64,000 nt of DNA from CANJBX01 sp035556735 (GCA_035556735.1 DATMFF010000003.1:154182-218181), one strand, 5' to 3'. Shown: positions 24,777-34,160, counted from the first letter of the stretch. The notes: generated by a model from the sequence alone, not told the origin. Program-made: numbers and translations.

Positions 24777-25897
24777 TCACCGGTCCCGAGGCCGAGCAGC
24801 ATGCCGCGCAGCGCCGACACGCCGCTGATCGCCACCGTATCCTTGTCGCTGATGGGGCCGGAGACAACGACGTGGTCCTGGTCCTCTGCGAGCAGCGTCA
24901 CGCCGACCAGCCGGAATCCATCCGCAGTCGCGACGAACACCGAGGTCGCTTCGCCCCGCCGGACGAGCGCGCTATAGGGGATCTCCCAGGCCGACGCGCT
25001 GGCGGACTCGAAGTTGATGCGGGCCGCGACCGTCTGGCCGGGACGCAATTCGCCGCTGTTGGGAACTTCGGCGCGCACGAGCACGGTCTGCGAAGGCGCG
25101 TCGACGGTCTCCGAGACGAGCAGCACGCGGCCCGGCGTGCCGTAGCCGTCCACGTCGACCTCGGCGCCGGGGCGGATGGAGCGCACGGCGGCGGCCGGAA
25201 CGGAGATCTCGACCCACACCGGCGACAAGCGTGCGAGCTTGAGCATCGGCGCCGCCTGTTCGATGCGCTGGCCCGGCGAGACCGTCACGTCGACGACCGA
25301 TCCCTCCTGCGAAGCCGCAACTTCGAGCGTCGCCGTGATGGCGGCTTCGCTCGTCAGCCGCGCGATGGCCTCCTCGGACATGCCGTTGAGACGCAGCACC
25401 TGGCGGCGCTCGGCCACCGCGACATTGGCTTGACGCGCCTCGGTCTGGCTGGCTTCCACGACCCGCTGCGGCACCGCGCGGCCCTCGAACAGCTCGGTGT
25501 TGCGGCGCAGCTGCTGCATGACGAGCGCCTCCTGCGCCAGCGCCTGAAGATAGTCGCGCTGGAGCGAGACGAAGCTCGGGCTCTCGACGGTGGCAAGCAA
25601 CTGGCCCGGCTTGACGCGGTCGCCGCGCGCCACCGCCAGGCTGCTGACCATCCCGGCGGCAGGCGTGCTCACGACCCAGAGCTGCGATGTCGGGATGACG
25701 ATCTGCGCGGGAAACGCGAGCGTGCGATCGACGCGGCTTGAAATCGGATGCGTGACCCGGACGCCGAGGCTCTGCACCTGGACGGGGGTCAGCTTCACCT
25801 CATCCGCAGCCTGAGCTGCGGACATTCCGCCCAAAGCGAGCGCCAGCAGCAAGCCGGCCGCCTTCCGTCGAAATATTGCGACCATGAGTAGCTGCAT
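24773..25897 (-). CDS. RND efflux periplasmic adaptor (CzcB/CusB family)
   Basis: The 374-residue membrane-fusion protein has a signal peptide (LLLALALGGMSAAQAAD, cleavage near 30), two lipoyl-like halves (AGMVSSLAVARGDRVKPGQL and EGSVVDVTVSPGQRIEQAAP) around an alpha hairpin (about 105-170), and a beta-barrel/membrane-proximal part (GELRPGQTVAARINF, then VVVSGPISDKDTVAISGVSA). It links the pump to an outer-membrane channel encoded elsewhere. Its stop overlaps the pump start (ATGA-like, four bases). Starts at 25897 or 25885 are both possible. About 76-90 bases upstream lies a perfect FNR/FixK-type box (25973-25986), which suggests oxygen-responsive control. Confidence 0.85.
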   Translation of the reverse strand: MQLLMVAIFRRKAAGLLLALALGGMSAAQAADEVKLTPVQVQSLGVRVTHPISSRVDRTLAFPAQIVIPTSQLWVVSTPAAGMVSSLAVARGDRVKPGQLLATVESPSFVSLQRDYLQALAQEALVMQQLRRNTELFEGRAVPQRVVEASQTEARQANVAVAERRQVLRLNGMSEEAIARLTSEAAITATLEVAASQEGSVVDVTVSPGQRIEQAAPMLKLARLSPVWVEISVPAAAVRSIRPGAEVDVDGYGTPGRVLLVSETVDAPSQTVLVRAEVPNSGELRPGQTVAARINFESASASAWEIPYSALVRRGEATSVFVATADGFRLVGVTLLAEDQDHVVVSGPISDKDTVAISGVSALRGMLLGLGTGE

Positions 25898-25972
25898 CCG
25901 CGCTTGTGCGGACGGGGATCACGCCCGCCGCTCGCCAGCGCTCATGATCATCATCGGCGTGCTGCTAATGCG

Positions 25973-25986
25973 TTGATCTGTATCAA
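25973..25986. promoter_or_regulatory. FNR/FixK-type anaerobox
   Basis: TTGAT-CTGT-ATCAA is a full match to the consensus TTGAT-N4-ATCAA bound by FNR/FixK/FnrN proteins; the arms extend to GTTGAT/ATCAAC. It is centred about 82 bases before the ATG of the RND adaptor gene on the minus strand. An activator position (41.5 bases before the start of transcription) would give a leader of about 40 bases. The gene on the other side (26067-26819) is also on the minus strand and ends before the box, so the RND operon is the likely target. Confidence 0.65.
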
Positions 25987-26017
25987 CAAGCGCCGGCGCC
26001 ACGCCGCCGAATACAAA

Positions 26018-26041
26018 AGAGCCCCGGCTGCCCGGGGCTCT
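26018..26041 (-). terminator. Rho-independent terminator of the outer membrane protein gene
   Basis: A 10-bp perfect stem (AGAGCCCCGG / CCGGGGCTCT) with a CTGC loop is followed on the minus strand by TTTTGTAT. It lies 26 bases after the stop of the beta-barrel protein gene (26067) and before the anaerobox, so it isolates the RND operon from transcription coming from that gene. Confidence 0.85.
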
Positions 26042-26066
26042 GCAGTTGGTCAGCGATCAAGGAGTT

Positions 26067-26819
26067 TTACCAGGGCCAGAACTTGTAGGTCACGCCGAAG
26101 CGCACCGCGTGCTCCGTGGTGTCGTGCTCCTGGGCGAAGCCCACGAACGTGACGACCGGGAAATCGGTGTGCGTTCCGAAATCCGAGTAGCGGTATTCGC
26201 CGCGGATCGTCCAGCGGTCGAGGAACGCGTATTCGAGGCCGCCGCCGACCGTCCATCCGTCGCGCGTGGTCGAAATCCGCTCGAGCCCGCAGCCGTTGCA
26301 GAAGTAGATTTGCTGCACATTCGCCCAGGCCGCGCCGCCGGTGGCGTAAACGAGCGTGCGGTTGAAGGTCCAACCCAGGAACGTTCCGTCGAAAGCATAG
26401 CCGAGGCGCCCGCGGACCGAGGCCTGCCAGTCGATGCGCGTCTCGTAGTTGTCCGCCGGGAACGTGTTGGCATAGGTCGCCGAGCCGTGGTTGATGTCGG
26501 CGCCTTCGCCGTCACCCTCGATGCCGATCACCCATCCCGTGCCGGGAACCTGCCAGTTGCACCCGAGCATGCCACCGGCCTTGAAGCCGCGCGGCTCCGC
26601 CGCATCGATGGGGTTGAACGGCGAGATTCCGCCGCCGACGGTCTCAGTATTTCGATCCCGCACCCAGGCGTAGCCGATCTGCGGGCCGATGTAGCAGCCC
26701 GTCCAGCTGAACGCGGGTGGGGGTGGAGCAGGGGGCGCTTTCACCGGCAGGTCGGCCGCAAAGCTGGGCTGAGTCACCCCGAGGGCCGCCACCAGCAAAG
26801 CGTAACGTATCGCGCGCAT
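26067..26819 (-). CDS. Outer membrane beta-barrel protein (Omp25/RopB-like)
   Basis: The 250-residue protein has a signal peptide (MRAIRYALLVAALGVTQPSF, AADLP after cleavage), a proline-rich linker (PVKAPPAPPPPAFSWTG), then eight-strand barrel features: alternating residues, YIGPQIGYAWVRDRN, GWVIGIEGDGEGADINHG, VRGRLGYAFD, and the C-terminal FGVTYKFWPW ending in an aromatic, as required for BAM-mediated insertion. AADLP...FSWTGxYIG is the hallmark of the Omp25/Omp31/RopB family of Hyphomicrobiales. One cysteine pair (FCNGCG) may form a loop disulfide. The start at 26819 has GGAGG upstream; the frame to 26939 lacks similarity. Confidence 0.82.
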   Translation of the reverse strand: MRAIRYALLVAALGVTQPSFAADLPVKAPPAPPPPAFSWTGCYIGPQIGYAWVRDRNTETVGGGISPFNPIDAAEPRGFKAGGMLGCNWQVPGTGWVIGIEGDGEGADINHGSATYANTFPADNYETRIDWQASVRGRLGYAFDGTFLGWTFNRTLVYATGGAAWANVQQIYFCNGCGLERISTTRDGWTVGGGLEYAFLDRWTIRGEYRYSDFGTHTDFPVVTFVGFAQEHDTTEHAVRFGVTYKFWPW

Positions 26820-27206
26820 TGTCTGGCCTCCGTCTTCCGCCAAAATCGGGACATCCGATGCGCAAAGTGTCTCAAGGAATGAGGGAGTCGTCTGCAATTT
26901 AACGTAAAAGTAGTGCACGTTTTGGTAGTACTGTGTCACTTACGCAACGTTTAGAGGTGTTTCGCTACCGAGCCGCGGCCCGTTGCGTTGCCGGCTGTCG
27001 ATAACCGCAGTCGCCACGCGCCCGGACGCCGATTGAGGACGCGGACGATGCCCGGTTTTGCGCTACCGCCCCCGGATTGAGCAAACGCAAAAGCACGCCG
27101 GGCGCGCGGCCGTACTTTGCAGTGAGTGCCGCAGGCGCGTGCGCGCCCGGCTTTCGTGCCACATCCGATCCGTTGTCGTCATTCGATCGACCGGAGGAAT
27201 TGGCCG
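26820..27206. other. Divergent intergenic region, AT-rich in its left half
   Basis: The first ~130 bases (26870-26960) are AT-rich for this genome and probably carry the promoter of the outer membrane protein gene on the minus strand. The rest, up to the TTG start of the diguanylate cyclase, is GC-rich. No small gene or hairpin is seen. Confidence 0.35.
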
Positions 27207-29735
27207 TTGACCTCGCCTGCCGCTATCGGCCGCAGCGACTCTCCGGTGCCCGACGCCATCGTGCGCGCCGAACAGGTGCGGCTGCTCTTCGGCGGCTCGC
27301 CCGTCGTGGTGCTGGTGAACATCCCCAACGCGCTGGTCGCGTCGGTATTGCTGGGCGAGATCTATCCCGTCCCGCTCACCATGGCCTGGGTCGCACTCAT
27401 GGTCACCGTCACGGCTGCGCGGGTCGCGCTGTGGCGCGCGTTCCAGCGCCGCCAGCCCCTCGCGCCCGAAGATGCCGAAACCTGGGGCCGCGGTTATGCG
27501 CTCGGTGCCTTCGCGACCGGCTGCCTGTGGGGACTGCTGGGCTCGGTCGTGCTCGTGACCGACAATCCGGTCTTCTACGTGTTCGCAGTATTCGTGCTGG
27601 GCGGCATGACCGCGGGCGCGGCGATGCTCGATTCGCCTTACCCGCCGGCATTCTACGGATTTGCGGCGCCTGCGATCCTGCCGATCATCGTCGCGTTGGC
27701 GACGAAGGACGGCTTGGTGCTGCTGGAGATGGCGCTGCTGCTCGCAGCATTCGCCGCCGTTCTCGTATTCATGGGGCGCGACAACAATCGGCGGATCGTC
27801 AGCAACATCCGGCTGCGGCATACGCAGACTGCCATCGCGGAGGAACTGCGGCGCAGGACCGAAGATCTGAAAAAGGAGGTCGCCGAGCACAAGCAGGTCG
27901 CGCAGGCACTCGAGGAAAGCAATGTGCGCCTGCGCGGCGTCTGGGCCACCGCGCAGGATGCGATCGTCATCACCAACGCCGATGCCGAGGTGGTCGCGTG
28001 GAATCCGGCGGCGGAGCGCATGTTCGGATTCACGACGGACGAGGTCCTGGGACGCGGCATCCACGGGCTGCTCGTGCCTGCGCGCTATCATGCCAAGGTG
28101 CTGCAGGGCTTCAAGCGTTTCAAGGAAACCGGCCGCGGCGAACTGCTCGGGAAGACGGTTTCGGTTCCGGCCCTGCGCAAGGACGGCGCGGAATTTCCCA
28201 TCGACCTGTCGATCTCGGCCATGCAGATCGGCGACAGCTGGCACGCGCTCGGAGTCGCGCGCGACATCAGCGCGCGCGTGCAGCGCGAGGCGGAGCTGCA
28301 CGAGCGGGAAAAGGAGCTCAAGGAGGCGCAGCGCGTGGCCCATCTCGCCAGCTGGAACTGGGTGGCTGAAACGAATTCATTCCAATGGACGGAAGAGCTG
28401 TACCGGATATTCGGCCGCGATCGCGGCCTGCCGCCGCCCTCCCTGGACGAACTGTCGCATCTCCTCGCGCCGGAAAGCTATGCGCGTATCCTCACGGCTC
28501 TCAGGGAATGCCAGGTCAAAGGAACTCCGTATGAGCTCGATCTGCAGCTCATACGACCCGACGGCGGCAGAGCCTGGATCGCAGCGCGCGGAGAGGCGGA
28601 ACGCGATGCCAGCGGCAAGATCACGCGGGTGCGCGGGACCGTGCTTGACATCACCGACCGCAAGCAGGCCGAGCAGAACATCGCCAGGCTGAACGAGCGG
28701 ATGGAGGCCAATGTCGAGGTGCTCAAGCGGCGCGATCAGGACCTGATGGTCACCGCGCAGCTCAGCGATCTGCTGCAGGCGTGCCATTCCACGGCCGAGG
28801 CGATTCCGGTCATCGCTACCGCCGCCGGAAACCTTTTCGGCGACGTCGCGGGCGCGCTTGCAACGGTCGTCAGCGGCAGCAACGAGTTGGAGACGGTCAC
28901 CCAATGGGGGGCCGACGCCATGCTGCCGCGCTTCAATTTCGACGATTGCTGGGCGCTGCGGACGGGGCAGATCTACGAGGTCCGCAGGCCGAGCACGGGC
29001 ACGCTGTGCCATCACTTCAAGCACGAGCCACGCGGCGCCTACCTGTGCCTGCCGCTGACCGTGCGCGGGGAAACCACCGGCGTGCTGCACGTGGAGTTGG
29101 GCGAGGGCGCGGCCATCGACGACGACCTGCGGCGGCGGCTGCTCCACTTCGGCGACGTGATCAAGCTGTCGCTGTCGAACCTGAGGCTGCGCGAATCGCT
29201 CAGCGAGCAGGCGATGCGCGATCAGCTCACCACCCTGTTCAACCGGCGCTATCTTGCCGAGGCGCTGCCCCGCGAGATCCGTCGCGCCATGCGGGATTAT
29301 ACGCCGCTGTCGGCGGCGATCATGGACGTCGACCATTTCAAGAGACTCAACGACACGCAGGGGCACGAGGCGGGCGATGCCGTCCTCAAGGGCATCGGCG
29401 AGGTCTTGCGCGCCTCGCTGCGCACCCGGGACGTCGCATGTCGCTACGGCGGCGAGGAGTTCCTGCTGTTGCTTCCCGACTGCGACATCGTCGATGCGCG
29501 CGGACGCTTGCAGGAGATTCTCGACGAGATCAAGGGCAGGACGTTCACCAGCCGCGGCCAAGCGCTGCCATCCATCACGCTGTCCTGCGGGATCGCGCAG
29601 CTTGCCGACAAGCTGGCAACCGGAGACGCGCTCGTCGCCGCGGCGGACGAGGCGCTCTATGCGGCCAAGCGCGCCGGCCGCGACCGTATCGTGCTGTTCT
29701 CGAGCGAGCCGCGAAACACCGCGCCGGCCGCGTAA
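27207..29735 (+). CDS. Membrane diguanylate cyclase with PAS, PAS and GAF domains
   Basis: The 842-residue protein makes cyclic di-GMP from two GTP. Order: an N-terminal membrane sensor of five to six helices (about 25-195), a coiled coil (about 205-250), PAS (about 255-365, with IVITNADAEVVAWNPAAERM), a second PAS_3-type domain (about 385-490, with FQWTEELYRIFGRD), GAF (about 525-660), and GGDEF (about 670-835). The active site is GGEEF (748-752), a functional variant. The inhibitory I-site RTRD lies five residues before it, so product inhibition is expected. I chose a TTG start at 27207 because GGAGG lies nine bases upstream. The osmoregulated glucan genes follow 112 bases later; co-regulation is possible but not shown. 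Confidence 0.85.
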   Translation: MTSPAAIGRSDSPVPDAIVRAEQVRLLFGGSPVVVLVNIPNALVASVLLGEIYPVPLTMAWVALMVTVTAARVALWRAFQRRQPLAPEDAETWGRGYALGAFATGCLWGLLGSVVLVTDNPVFYVFAVFVLGGMTAGAAMLDSPYPPAFYGFAAPAILPIIVALATKDGLVLLEMALLLAAFAAVLVFMGRDNNRRIVSNIRLRHTQTAIAEELRRRTEDLKKEVAEHKQVAQALEESNVRLRGVWATAQDAIVITNADAEVVAWNPAAERMFGFTTDEVLGRGIHGLLVPARYHAKVLQGFKRFKETGRGELLGKTVSVPALRKDGAEFPIDLSISAMQIGDSWHALGVARDISARVQREAELHEREKELKEAQRVAHLASWNWVAETNSFQWTEELYRIFGRDRGLPPPSLDELSHLLAPESYARILTALRECQVKGTPYELDLQLIRPDGGRAWIAARGEAERDASGKITRVRGTVLDITDRKQAEQNIARLNERMEANVEVLKRRDQDLMVTAQLSDLLQACHSTAEAIPVIATAAGNLFGDVAGALATVVSGSNELETVTQWGADAMLPRFNFDDCWALRTGQIYEVRRPSTGTLCHHFKHEPRGAYLCLPLTVRGETTGVLHVELGEGAAIDDDLRRRLLHFGDVIKLSLSNLRLRESLSEQAMRDQLTTLFNRRYLAEALPREIRRAMRDYTPLSAAIMDVDHFKRLNDTQGHEAGDAVLKGIGEVLRASLRTRDVACRYGGEEFLLLLPDCDIVDARGRLQEILDEIKGRTFTSRGQALPSITLSCGIAQLADKLATGDALVAAADEALYAAKRAGRDRIVLFSSEPRNTAPAA

Positions 29736-29847
29736 CGCGATAAGGATTTCGACCCCGGCGCGGAACCCGAGCGGCCCCGATGCGTTACCGACATCGGGAC
29801 GCGGAGTGCGGCGCAGGCCGCACCCTTTTGCGGGTGGAGTTGCTTCT

Positions 29848-31368
29848 TTGCATCGCCGAGGTTTCATCACCGCTGCGACGGCTGCGTTGCTGGTGCCGCT
29901 CGACGCGGTTCTGCTGGCGCCCGCCTTGGCGCAGCCTGCGCGCGAGACGACGCCGTTCGATCCGGGCGTGGTGCGCGCGATGGCGCGCCAGCTCGCCGAC
30001 AAGCCGTTCAAAGACACGGACAAGGCGCTGCCCGCGGAGTTCAAGGACATCGACTACGACGCCTATCGCGCGCTGCGATTCCGGCCCGAGCATTCGCTCT
30101 GGCGGGGCCAGGGACTGCCGTTCGAAGCGCAGTTCTTCCATCGCGGCTTCATCTTCACCGACCGCGTCGAGCTGTTCGAGGTCAGCGAGGGGCGCGCGCG
30201 CCGCCTGATCTATTCGCCCAACATGTTCGAGTTCGGCGCTCTCAAAGTGCCGCCGCCCGATGCCAACCTCGGCTTTGCCGGGTTCCGCCTGCATGCGCCG
30301 ATGAACCGGCCCGACTATTACGACGAGGTGGCGGCCTTCCTCGGCGCGAGCTATTTCCGCGCGATCGCCAAGGGGCAGGTCTACGGCCTCTCCGCGCGCG
30401 GCCTCTCGCTGCAGACCGGCGATCCCAAGGGCGAGGAGTTCCCGGCGTTCCGCACCTTCTGGCTGGAGAAGCCGCGGCCGCAGACCAATTCGGTGGTGGT
30501 GCACGCGCTGCTCGACAGCAAGAGCGCCAGCGCTGCCTTCCGCTTCACCATCCGTCCCGGCGAGACGACCGTCTTCGACGTCGAGATGGCGCTCTATCCG
30601 CGCGTGGAGATCGCGCAGCCGGGAATCGGCACGCTCACCAGCATGTTCTTCTTCGACGCCAACGACCGCGTCGGGGTCGATGACTTCCGTCCGGCGGTGC
30701 ACGACTCCGACGGCCTCGCCATGCGCAACGGCCGCGGCGAGCAGCTCTGGCGGCCGCTCACCAATCCGCGCGACCTGCAGGTCAGCCTGTTCTCCGACGT
30801 CAATCCGCGCGGCTTCGGGCTGTTGCAGCGCGAGCGCGACTTCCATGGCTACGAGGATCTCGAGTCGCATTTCGAGAAGCGGCCGAGCGCCTGGGTCGAG
30901 CCGATCGGCGACTGGGGCGAGGGGACGGTGCAACTCCTCGAGATCCCCTCCAACGAGGAAATCCACGACAACATCGTCGCGTTCTGGCGTCCGCGCGAAC
31001 CGCTGCGCGCGAAGGGCGAATACATCTACACCTATCGCCTGCACTGGGGCTTCGGTGCGGGCGATCCCAAGCTCGCGCAGTTCGTCAAGACGCGCGTGGG
31101 CGCGGGAGCGGAGGGCGCCCGCCGCTTCGTGCTCGAGGCGCGCGGCAAGACGCTCGAGGGCGTCAGGCCCGAGGAGATCCGCGGGGTGGTCAGCGCCGAC
31201 AAGGGCGAGATCCGCAATCTCGTCGTCCATCCGAACGAAGTCGCGGGCGGGCTTCGCGTCGGGTTCGAACTGGCGACCGCGAAGGAGCCCGTGATCGAGC
31301 TGCGCGGGCAGCTCCTGCGCGGCGACGAGCCGCTCACCGAAGTCTGGCTCTACCGCTGGACACCGTGA
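29848..31368 (+). CDS. opgD: Periplasmic glucan biosynthesis protein OpgG/OpgD family
   Basis: The 506-residue protein belongs to the MdoG/OpgG family that shapes osmoregulated periplasmic glucans. Family motifs are present: FKDIDYDAYRALRFRPEHSL (about 56-75), YSPNMFEFG, FRLHAPMNRPDYYDEVAAFL, FLGASYFRAIAKGQVYGLSA, GLLQRERDFHGYEDLESHFE and WGEGTVQLLEIPSNEEIHDN. The N-terminus has a twin-arginine motif (HRRGFITAATAALLVPLDAV) for Tat export, which fits OpgD better than the Sec-exported OpgG; so the D name is an inference. The start is a TTG at 29848 with GGTGGAG upstream. The stop overlaps the opgH GTG start (GTGA). Confidence 0.86.
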   Translation: MHRRGFITAATAALLVPLDAVLLAPALAQPARETTPFDPGVVRAMARQLADKPFKDTDKALPAEFKDIDYDAYRALRFRPEHSLWRGQGLPFEAQFFHRGFIFTDRVELFEVSEGRARRLIYSPNMFEFGALKVPPPDANLGFAGFRLHAPMNRPDYYDEVAAFLGASYFRAIAKGQVYGLSARGLSLQTGDPKGEEFPAFRTFWLEKPRPQTNSVVVHALLDSKSASAAFRFTIRPGETTVFDVEMALYPRVEIAQPGIGTLTSMFFFDANDRVGVDDFRPAVHDSDGLAMRNGRGEQLWRPLTNPRDLQVSLFSDVNPRGFGLLQRERDFHGYEDLESHFEKRPSAWVEPIGDWGEGTVQLLEIPSNEEIHDNIVAFWRPREPLRAKGEYIYTYRLHWGFGAGDPKLAQFVKTRVGAGAEGARRFVLEARGKTLEGVRPEEIRGVVSADKGEIRNLVVHPNEVAGGLRVGFELATAKEPVIELRGQLLRGDEPLTEVWLYRWTP

Positions 31369-33506
31369 CCACCCCCGGCCTCGACATGCCGGTGCGCGCC
31401 GGGCCGCAGGCGCTGCCGGAGCGCAGTCCGCTGCCGATGCCGCAGCAGTCCTTGCGCGAGTCTGCGCAGCGCACCAGTCCACGGACGGGTCCGCGCTCGG
31501 TGCCGCTGCGGCGCCTCTTCGTGTTCGGCGCCAGCATCGCGGCGACGGCAGGCGCCGCCTACGAGATGTACCAGGTGCTGCAGGTCGGCGGCCTGACGGC
31601 GCCGGAAGCCGTCGTGCTCGCGCTGTTCGTCGTCCTGTTCGCCTGGATCGCGCTTTCGTTCGTCACCGCGCTCGTCGGCTTCGTTGCGGCACTGGCCGGG
31701 CCCGACAGGTCGCTCGGCATCGATGCCGCGCAGCCGCTGCCGGGCCTTGCCTCGCGCACGGCGGTGCTGCTGCCGGTCTACAACGAGGACACGCGCCAGG
31801 TCTCGTCGCGGCTGCTGGCGATGTACGAGTCATTGGCCGAGACCGGCCGCGCGACGCATTTCGACTTCTTCGTGCTCAGCGACACGACCGACCCGGCGCT
31901 GTGGATCGCGGAGGAGGCGGCATGGCTGCACCTGCGGGCGCGCACCGGCGCGGACAACATCTATTACCGGCACCGCAGCAGGAACATCGCGCGCAAGGCC
32001 GGCAACATCGCCGATTGGGTGACGCAGTTCGGCGGACGCTACGACCACATGCTCGTGCTGGACGCCGACAGCCTGATGACCGGCGACACGATCGTGCGGC
32101 TGGCGGCGGCGCTGGACGCGCATCCGCGCGTGGGGCTGATCCAGACGCTCCCGGTGCTGGTCAACGGCAGCACGCTGTTCGCGCGCATCCAGCAGTTCGC
32201 CGGCCGCACCTACGGGCCGCTGCTCGCGCGCGGCATCGCGTGGTGGCACGGCTCGGAGAGCAACTACTGGGGCCACAACGCCATCATCCGCGTGCAGGCC
32301 TTCGCCGAGCAGGCCGGCCTGCCGCTGCTGCGCGGACCCAAGCCGTTCGGGGGCCATATCCTGAGCCACGACTTCGTCGAGGCGGCGCTGTTGCGGCGCG
32401 CGGGCTGGGGCGTGCACATCGCCGCCGGCCTCTCCGGCAGCTACGAGCAGGGGCCGCCGTCCCTGACCGACCACGCCGTGCGCGACCGGCGCTGGTGCCA
32501 GGGCAACCTGCAGCACATGGCGGTCGTGCCCGCGCGCGGTCTGCACTGGGTTTCGCGCCTGCATCTGCTCACCGGCATCGGCTCGTACATCACCGCGCCG
32601 CTGTGGCTGACGTTCCTCCTCGTCGGCATCCTGATCTCGCTGCAGGCGCAATACGTGCGGCCGGAGTATTTCCCCTCCGGCTTCTCGCTGTTCCCGCGCT
32701 GGCCGGCGCAGGATCCCGTGCGCGCCGCCTGGGTCTTCGCCGGCACCATGGGGCTGTTGTTCGTGCCCAAGCTGCTCGGCTATCTCGCGCTGCTGCCGCG
32801 GCGGCGCGACCGCCTCGCCATGGGCGGCGGCATCCGCGGTTTGCTCAGCCTGGTGCTGGAGACGATCATCTCCGCCCTGATCGCCCCGGTGATGATGGTG
32901 ATGCAGTCGAAGGCCGTGGCCGAGATCATGCTCGGGCGCGATGCCGGCTGGCAGCCGCAGCGGCGCGAGGACGGCAGCCTCTCGCGCGCGGAGATCACTG
33001 GCCGCTACGTGCCGATCACGCTGCTCGGCGCGGCGTTGGCGCTCGGAGCCTACGCGGTGTCGGAGCCGCTGTTCCTGTGGATGCTGCCGGTAACGGCGGG
33101 GCTGATGCTGGCGCTGCCGCTCGCCGCGTTCACCTCGCGCGCCAGTGTCGGGCGGCGCCTGCGCGCCGCCGGGCTGCTGCTCACGCAGGAGGAACGCACG
33201 CCGCCGCCGATCCTCGTGCGCGCCAACGCGCTCGCAGCCGAGTGGCCGGCGAGCGAGAGTGCCGACGCCTTCGCGCAACTGGCCGCCGACCCCTGCCTGC
33301 TGGCGGCGCATTGCGCCATGCTGGCCGCACCGCCGCAGCCGCGCCGGCGCGGCGAGATCGACGTCGACCTCGTGGTGGCGCTTGCGAAGATCGACGAGGC
33401 CGGCGACCGCCGCGAGGCGATCGGGTTCCTCACGCGCAGGGAGCAGGCGGCGGTGCTGGCGAGCCGCGACGCGCTGGAACGCCTGTTCGAGAAACCGCCT
33501 AGCTAG
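31365..33506 (+). CDS. opgH: Glucan glucosyltransferase OpgH
   Basis: The 713-residue inner-membrane GT2 enzyme makes and exports the beta-glucan backbone of osmoregulated periplasmic glucans from UDP-glucose. It has an N-terminal cytosolic tail, two helices (about 50-70 and 80-110), a GT2 domain with LLPVYNED (135-142), the UDP/metal-binding DADS (233-236), SHDFVEAALLRRAGW with the catalytic acidic residue, and the acceptor-site RRWCQGN (about 376-382), followed by five to six helices. It starts at a GTG overlapping the opgD stop. Its TAG stop shares a CTAG with the TAG stop of the convergent CinA-type gene. Confidence 0.9.
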   Translation: MTTPGLDMPVRAGPQALPERSPLPMPQQSLRESAQRTSPRTGPRSVPLRRLFVFGASIAATAGAAYEMYQVLQVGGLTAPEAVVLALFVVLFAWIALSFVTALVGFVAALAGPDRSLGIDAAQPLPGLASRTAVLLPVYNEDTRQVSSRLLAMYESLAETGRATHFDFFVLSDTTDPALWIAEEAAWLHLRARTGADNIYYRHRSRNIARKAGNIADWVTQFGGRYDHMLVLDADSLMTGDTIVRLAAALDAHPRVGLIQTLPVLVNGSTLFARIQQFAGRTYGPLLARGIAWWHGSESNYWGHNAIIRVQAFAEQAGLPLLRGPKPFGGHILSHDFVEAALLRRAGWGVHIAAGLSGSYEQGPPSLTDHAVRDRRWCQGNLQHMAVVPARGLHWVSRLHLLTGIGSYITAPLWLTFLLVGILISLQAQYVRPEYFPSGFSLFPRWPAQDPVRAAWVFAGTMGLLFVPKLLGYLALLPRRRDRLAMGGGIRGLLSLVLETIISALIAPVMMVMQSKAVAEIMLGRDAGWQPQRREDGSLSRAEITGRYVPITLLGAALALGAYAVSEPLFLWMLPVTAGLMLALPLAAFTSRASVGRRLRAAGLLLTQEERTPPPILVRANALAAEWPASESADAFAQLAADPCLLAAHCAMLAAPPQPRRRGEIDVDLVVALAKIDEAGDRREAIGFLTRREQAAVLASRDALERLFEKPPS

Positions 33507-34012
33507 TCCGCTTGCGCGACCCGGATGAGCAGCGCGAGCGCGTCGGCCATGGCGCGCTCCTGCACCGCCTCGCGGCCGAGGCCGCCGTAGCGCCGTTCCA
33601 CATGCACCGGCTCGCGGCCAGTGCGCGCCACCGCAAGGCACACGAGCCCGACCGGGTTGCCGTCCTCGTCGGGAGCCGGGCCGGCAACGCCGGTGATCGC
33701 CACGCCGAGGCTTGCCGGCGAGCGGGCCAGCGCGCCCTGCGCCATGGCAATCGCGACCTCGGGGCAGACGGCGCTCTTGCGCGCGAGCAGGCGGGCGTCG
33801 ACGCCGAGCGCGGCGGTCTTGTTGGCCTTGGTGTAGGTCACGAACGCGCCGTGCAGGCGGTCGGCGGCGCCGGGCGCTTCCGAGAGCAGCGCGGCGAGCT
33901 TGCCGGCGGTGCAGGACTCCGCCGTGACGATCGAGAGATCGCGTTGCTGCGCGATCGCAAGGATCTGCTTGGCAAGGGCGGGGAGGTCGGAAGCGGGCGC
34001 GTCGGCAGACAT
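33503..34012 (-). CDS. pncC: CinA-family nicotinamide-nucleotide amidohydrolase
   Basis: The 169-residue protein equals the stand-alone C-terminal domain of CinA (PncC), which deamidates nicotinamide mononucleotide to recycle NAD. Family motifs: STVTAESCTAG-like (SIVTAESCTAGKLAALLSEA), FVTYTKANKTAALGVDARLL, and VAITGVAGPAPDEDGNPVGL. The start at 34012 (MSADAPASDL) is the best fit; the frame is open to 34369, but that part is the shadow of the divergent LysR gene. It overlaps the opgH stop by four bases on the opposite strand. Confidence 0.85.
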   Translation of the reverse strand: MSADAPASDLPALAKQILAIAQQRDLSIVTAESCTAGKLAALLSEAPGAADRLHGAFVTYTKANKTAALGVDARLLARKSAVCPEVAIAMAQGALARSPASLGVAITGVAGPAPDEDGNPVGLVCLAVARTGREPVHVERRYGGLGREAVQERAMADALALLIRVAQAD

Positions 34013-34160
34013 GAGCGACGGAAAACGCAGGAGTGCTATGCGCAGTTCCATCGCGCTGACGCGACCGCCGCCGATTTCGGCAGCGCGTGCCCGCAATCTG
34101 GGCGCGTCCCGTTGCTGCGATGAGCCATAATCCGGTGAGGATGTCTCCCCGGTCTCCCCG

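Noticed and set aside
21963..24977. A 1004-codon open frame antisense to the RND pump gene
   Set aside because: Long antisense frames are expected in GC-rich coding DNA; the product is Arg/His/Asp-rich without domains, while the minus strand encodes a complete pump.
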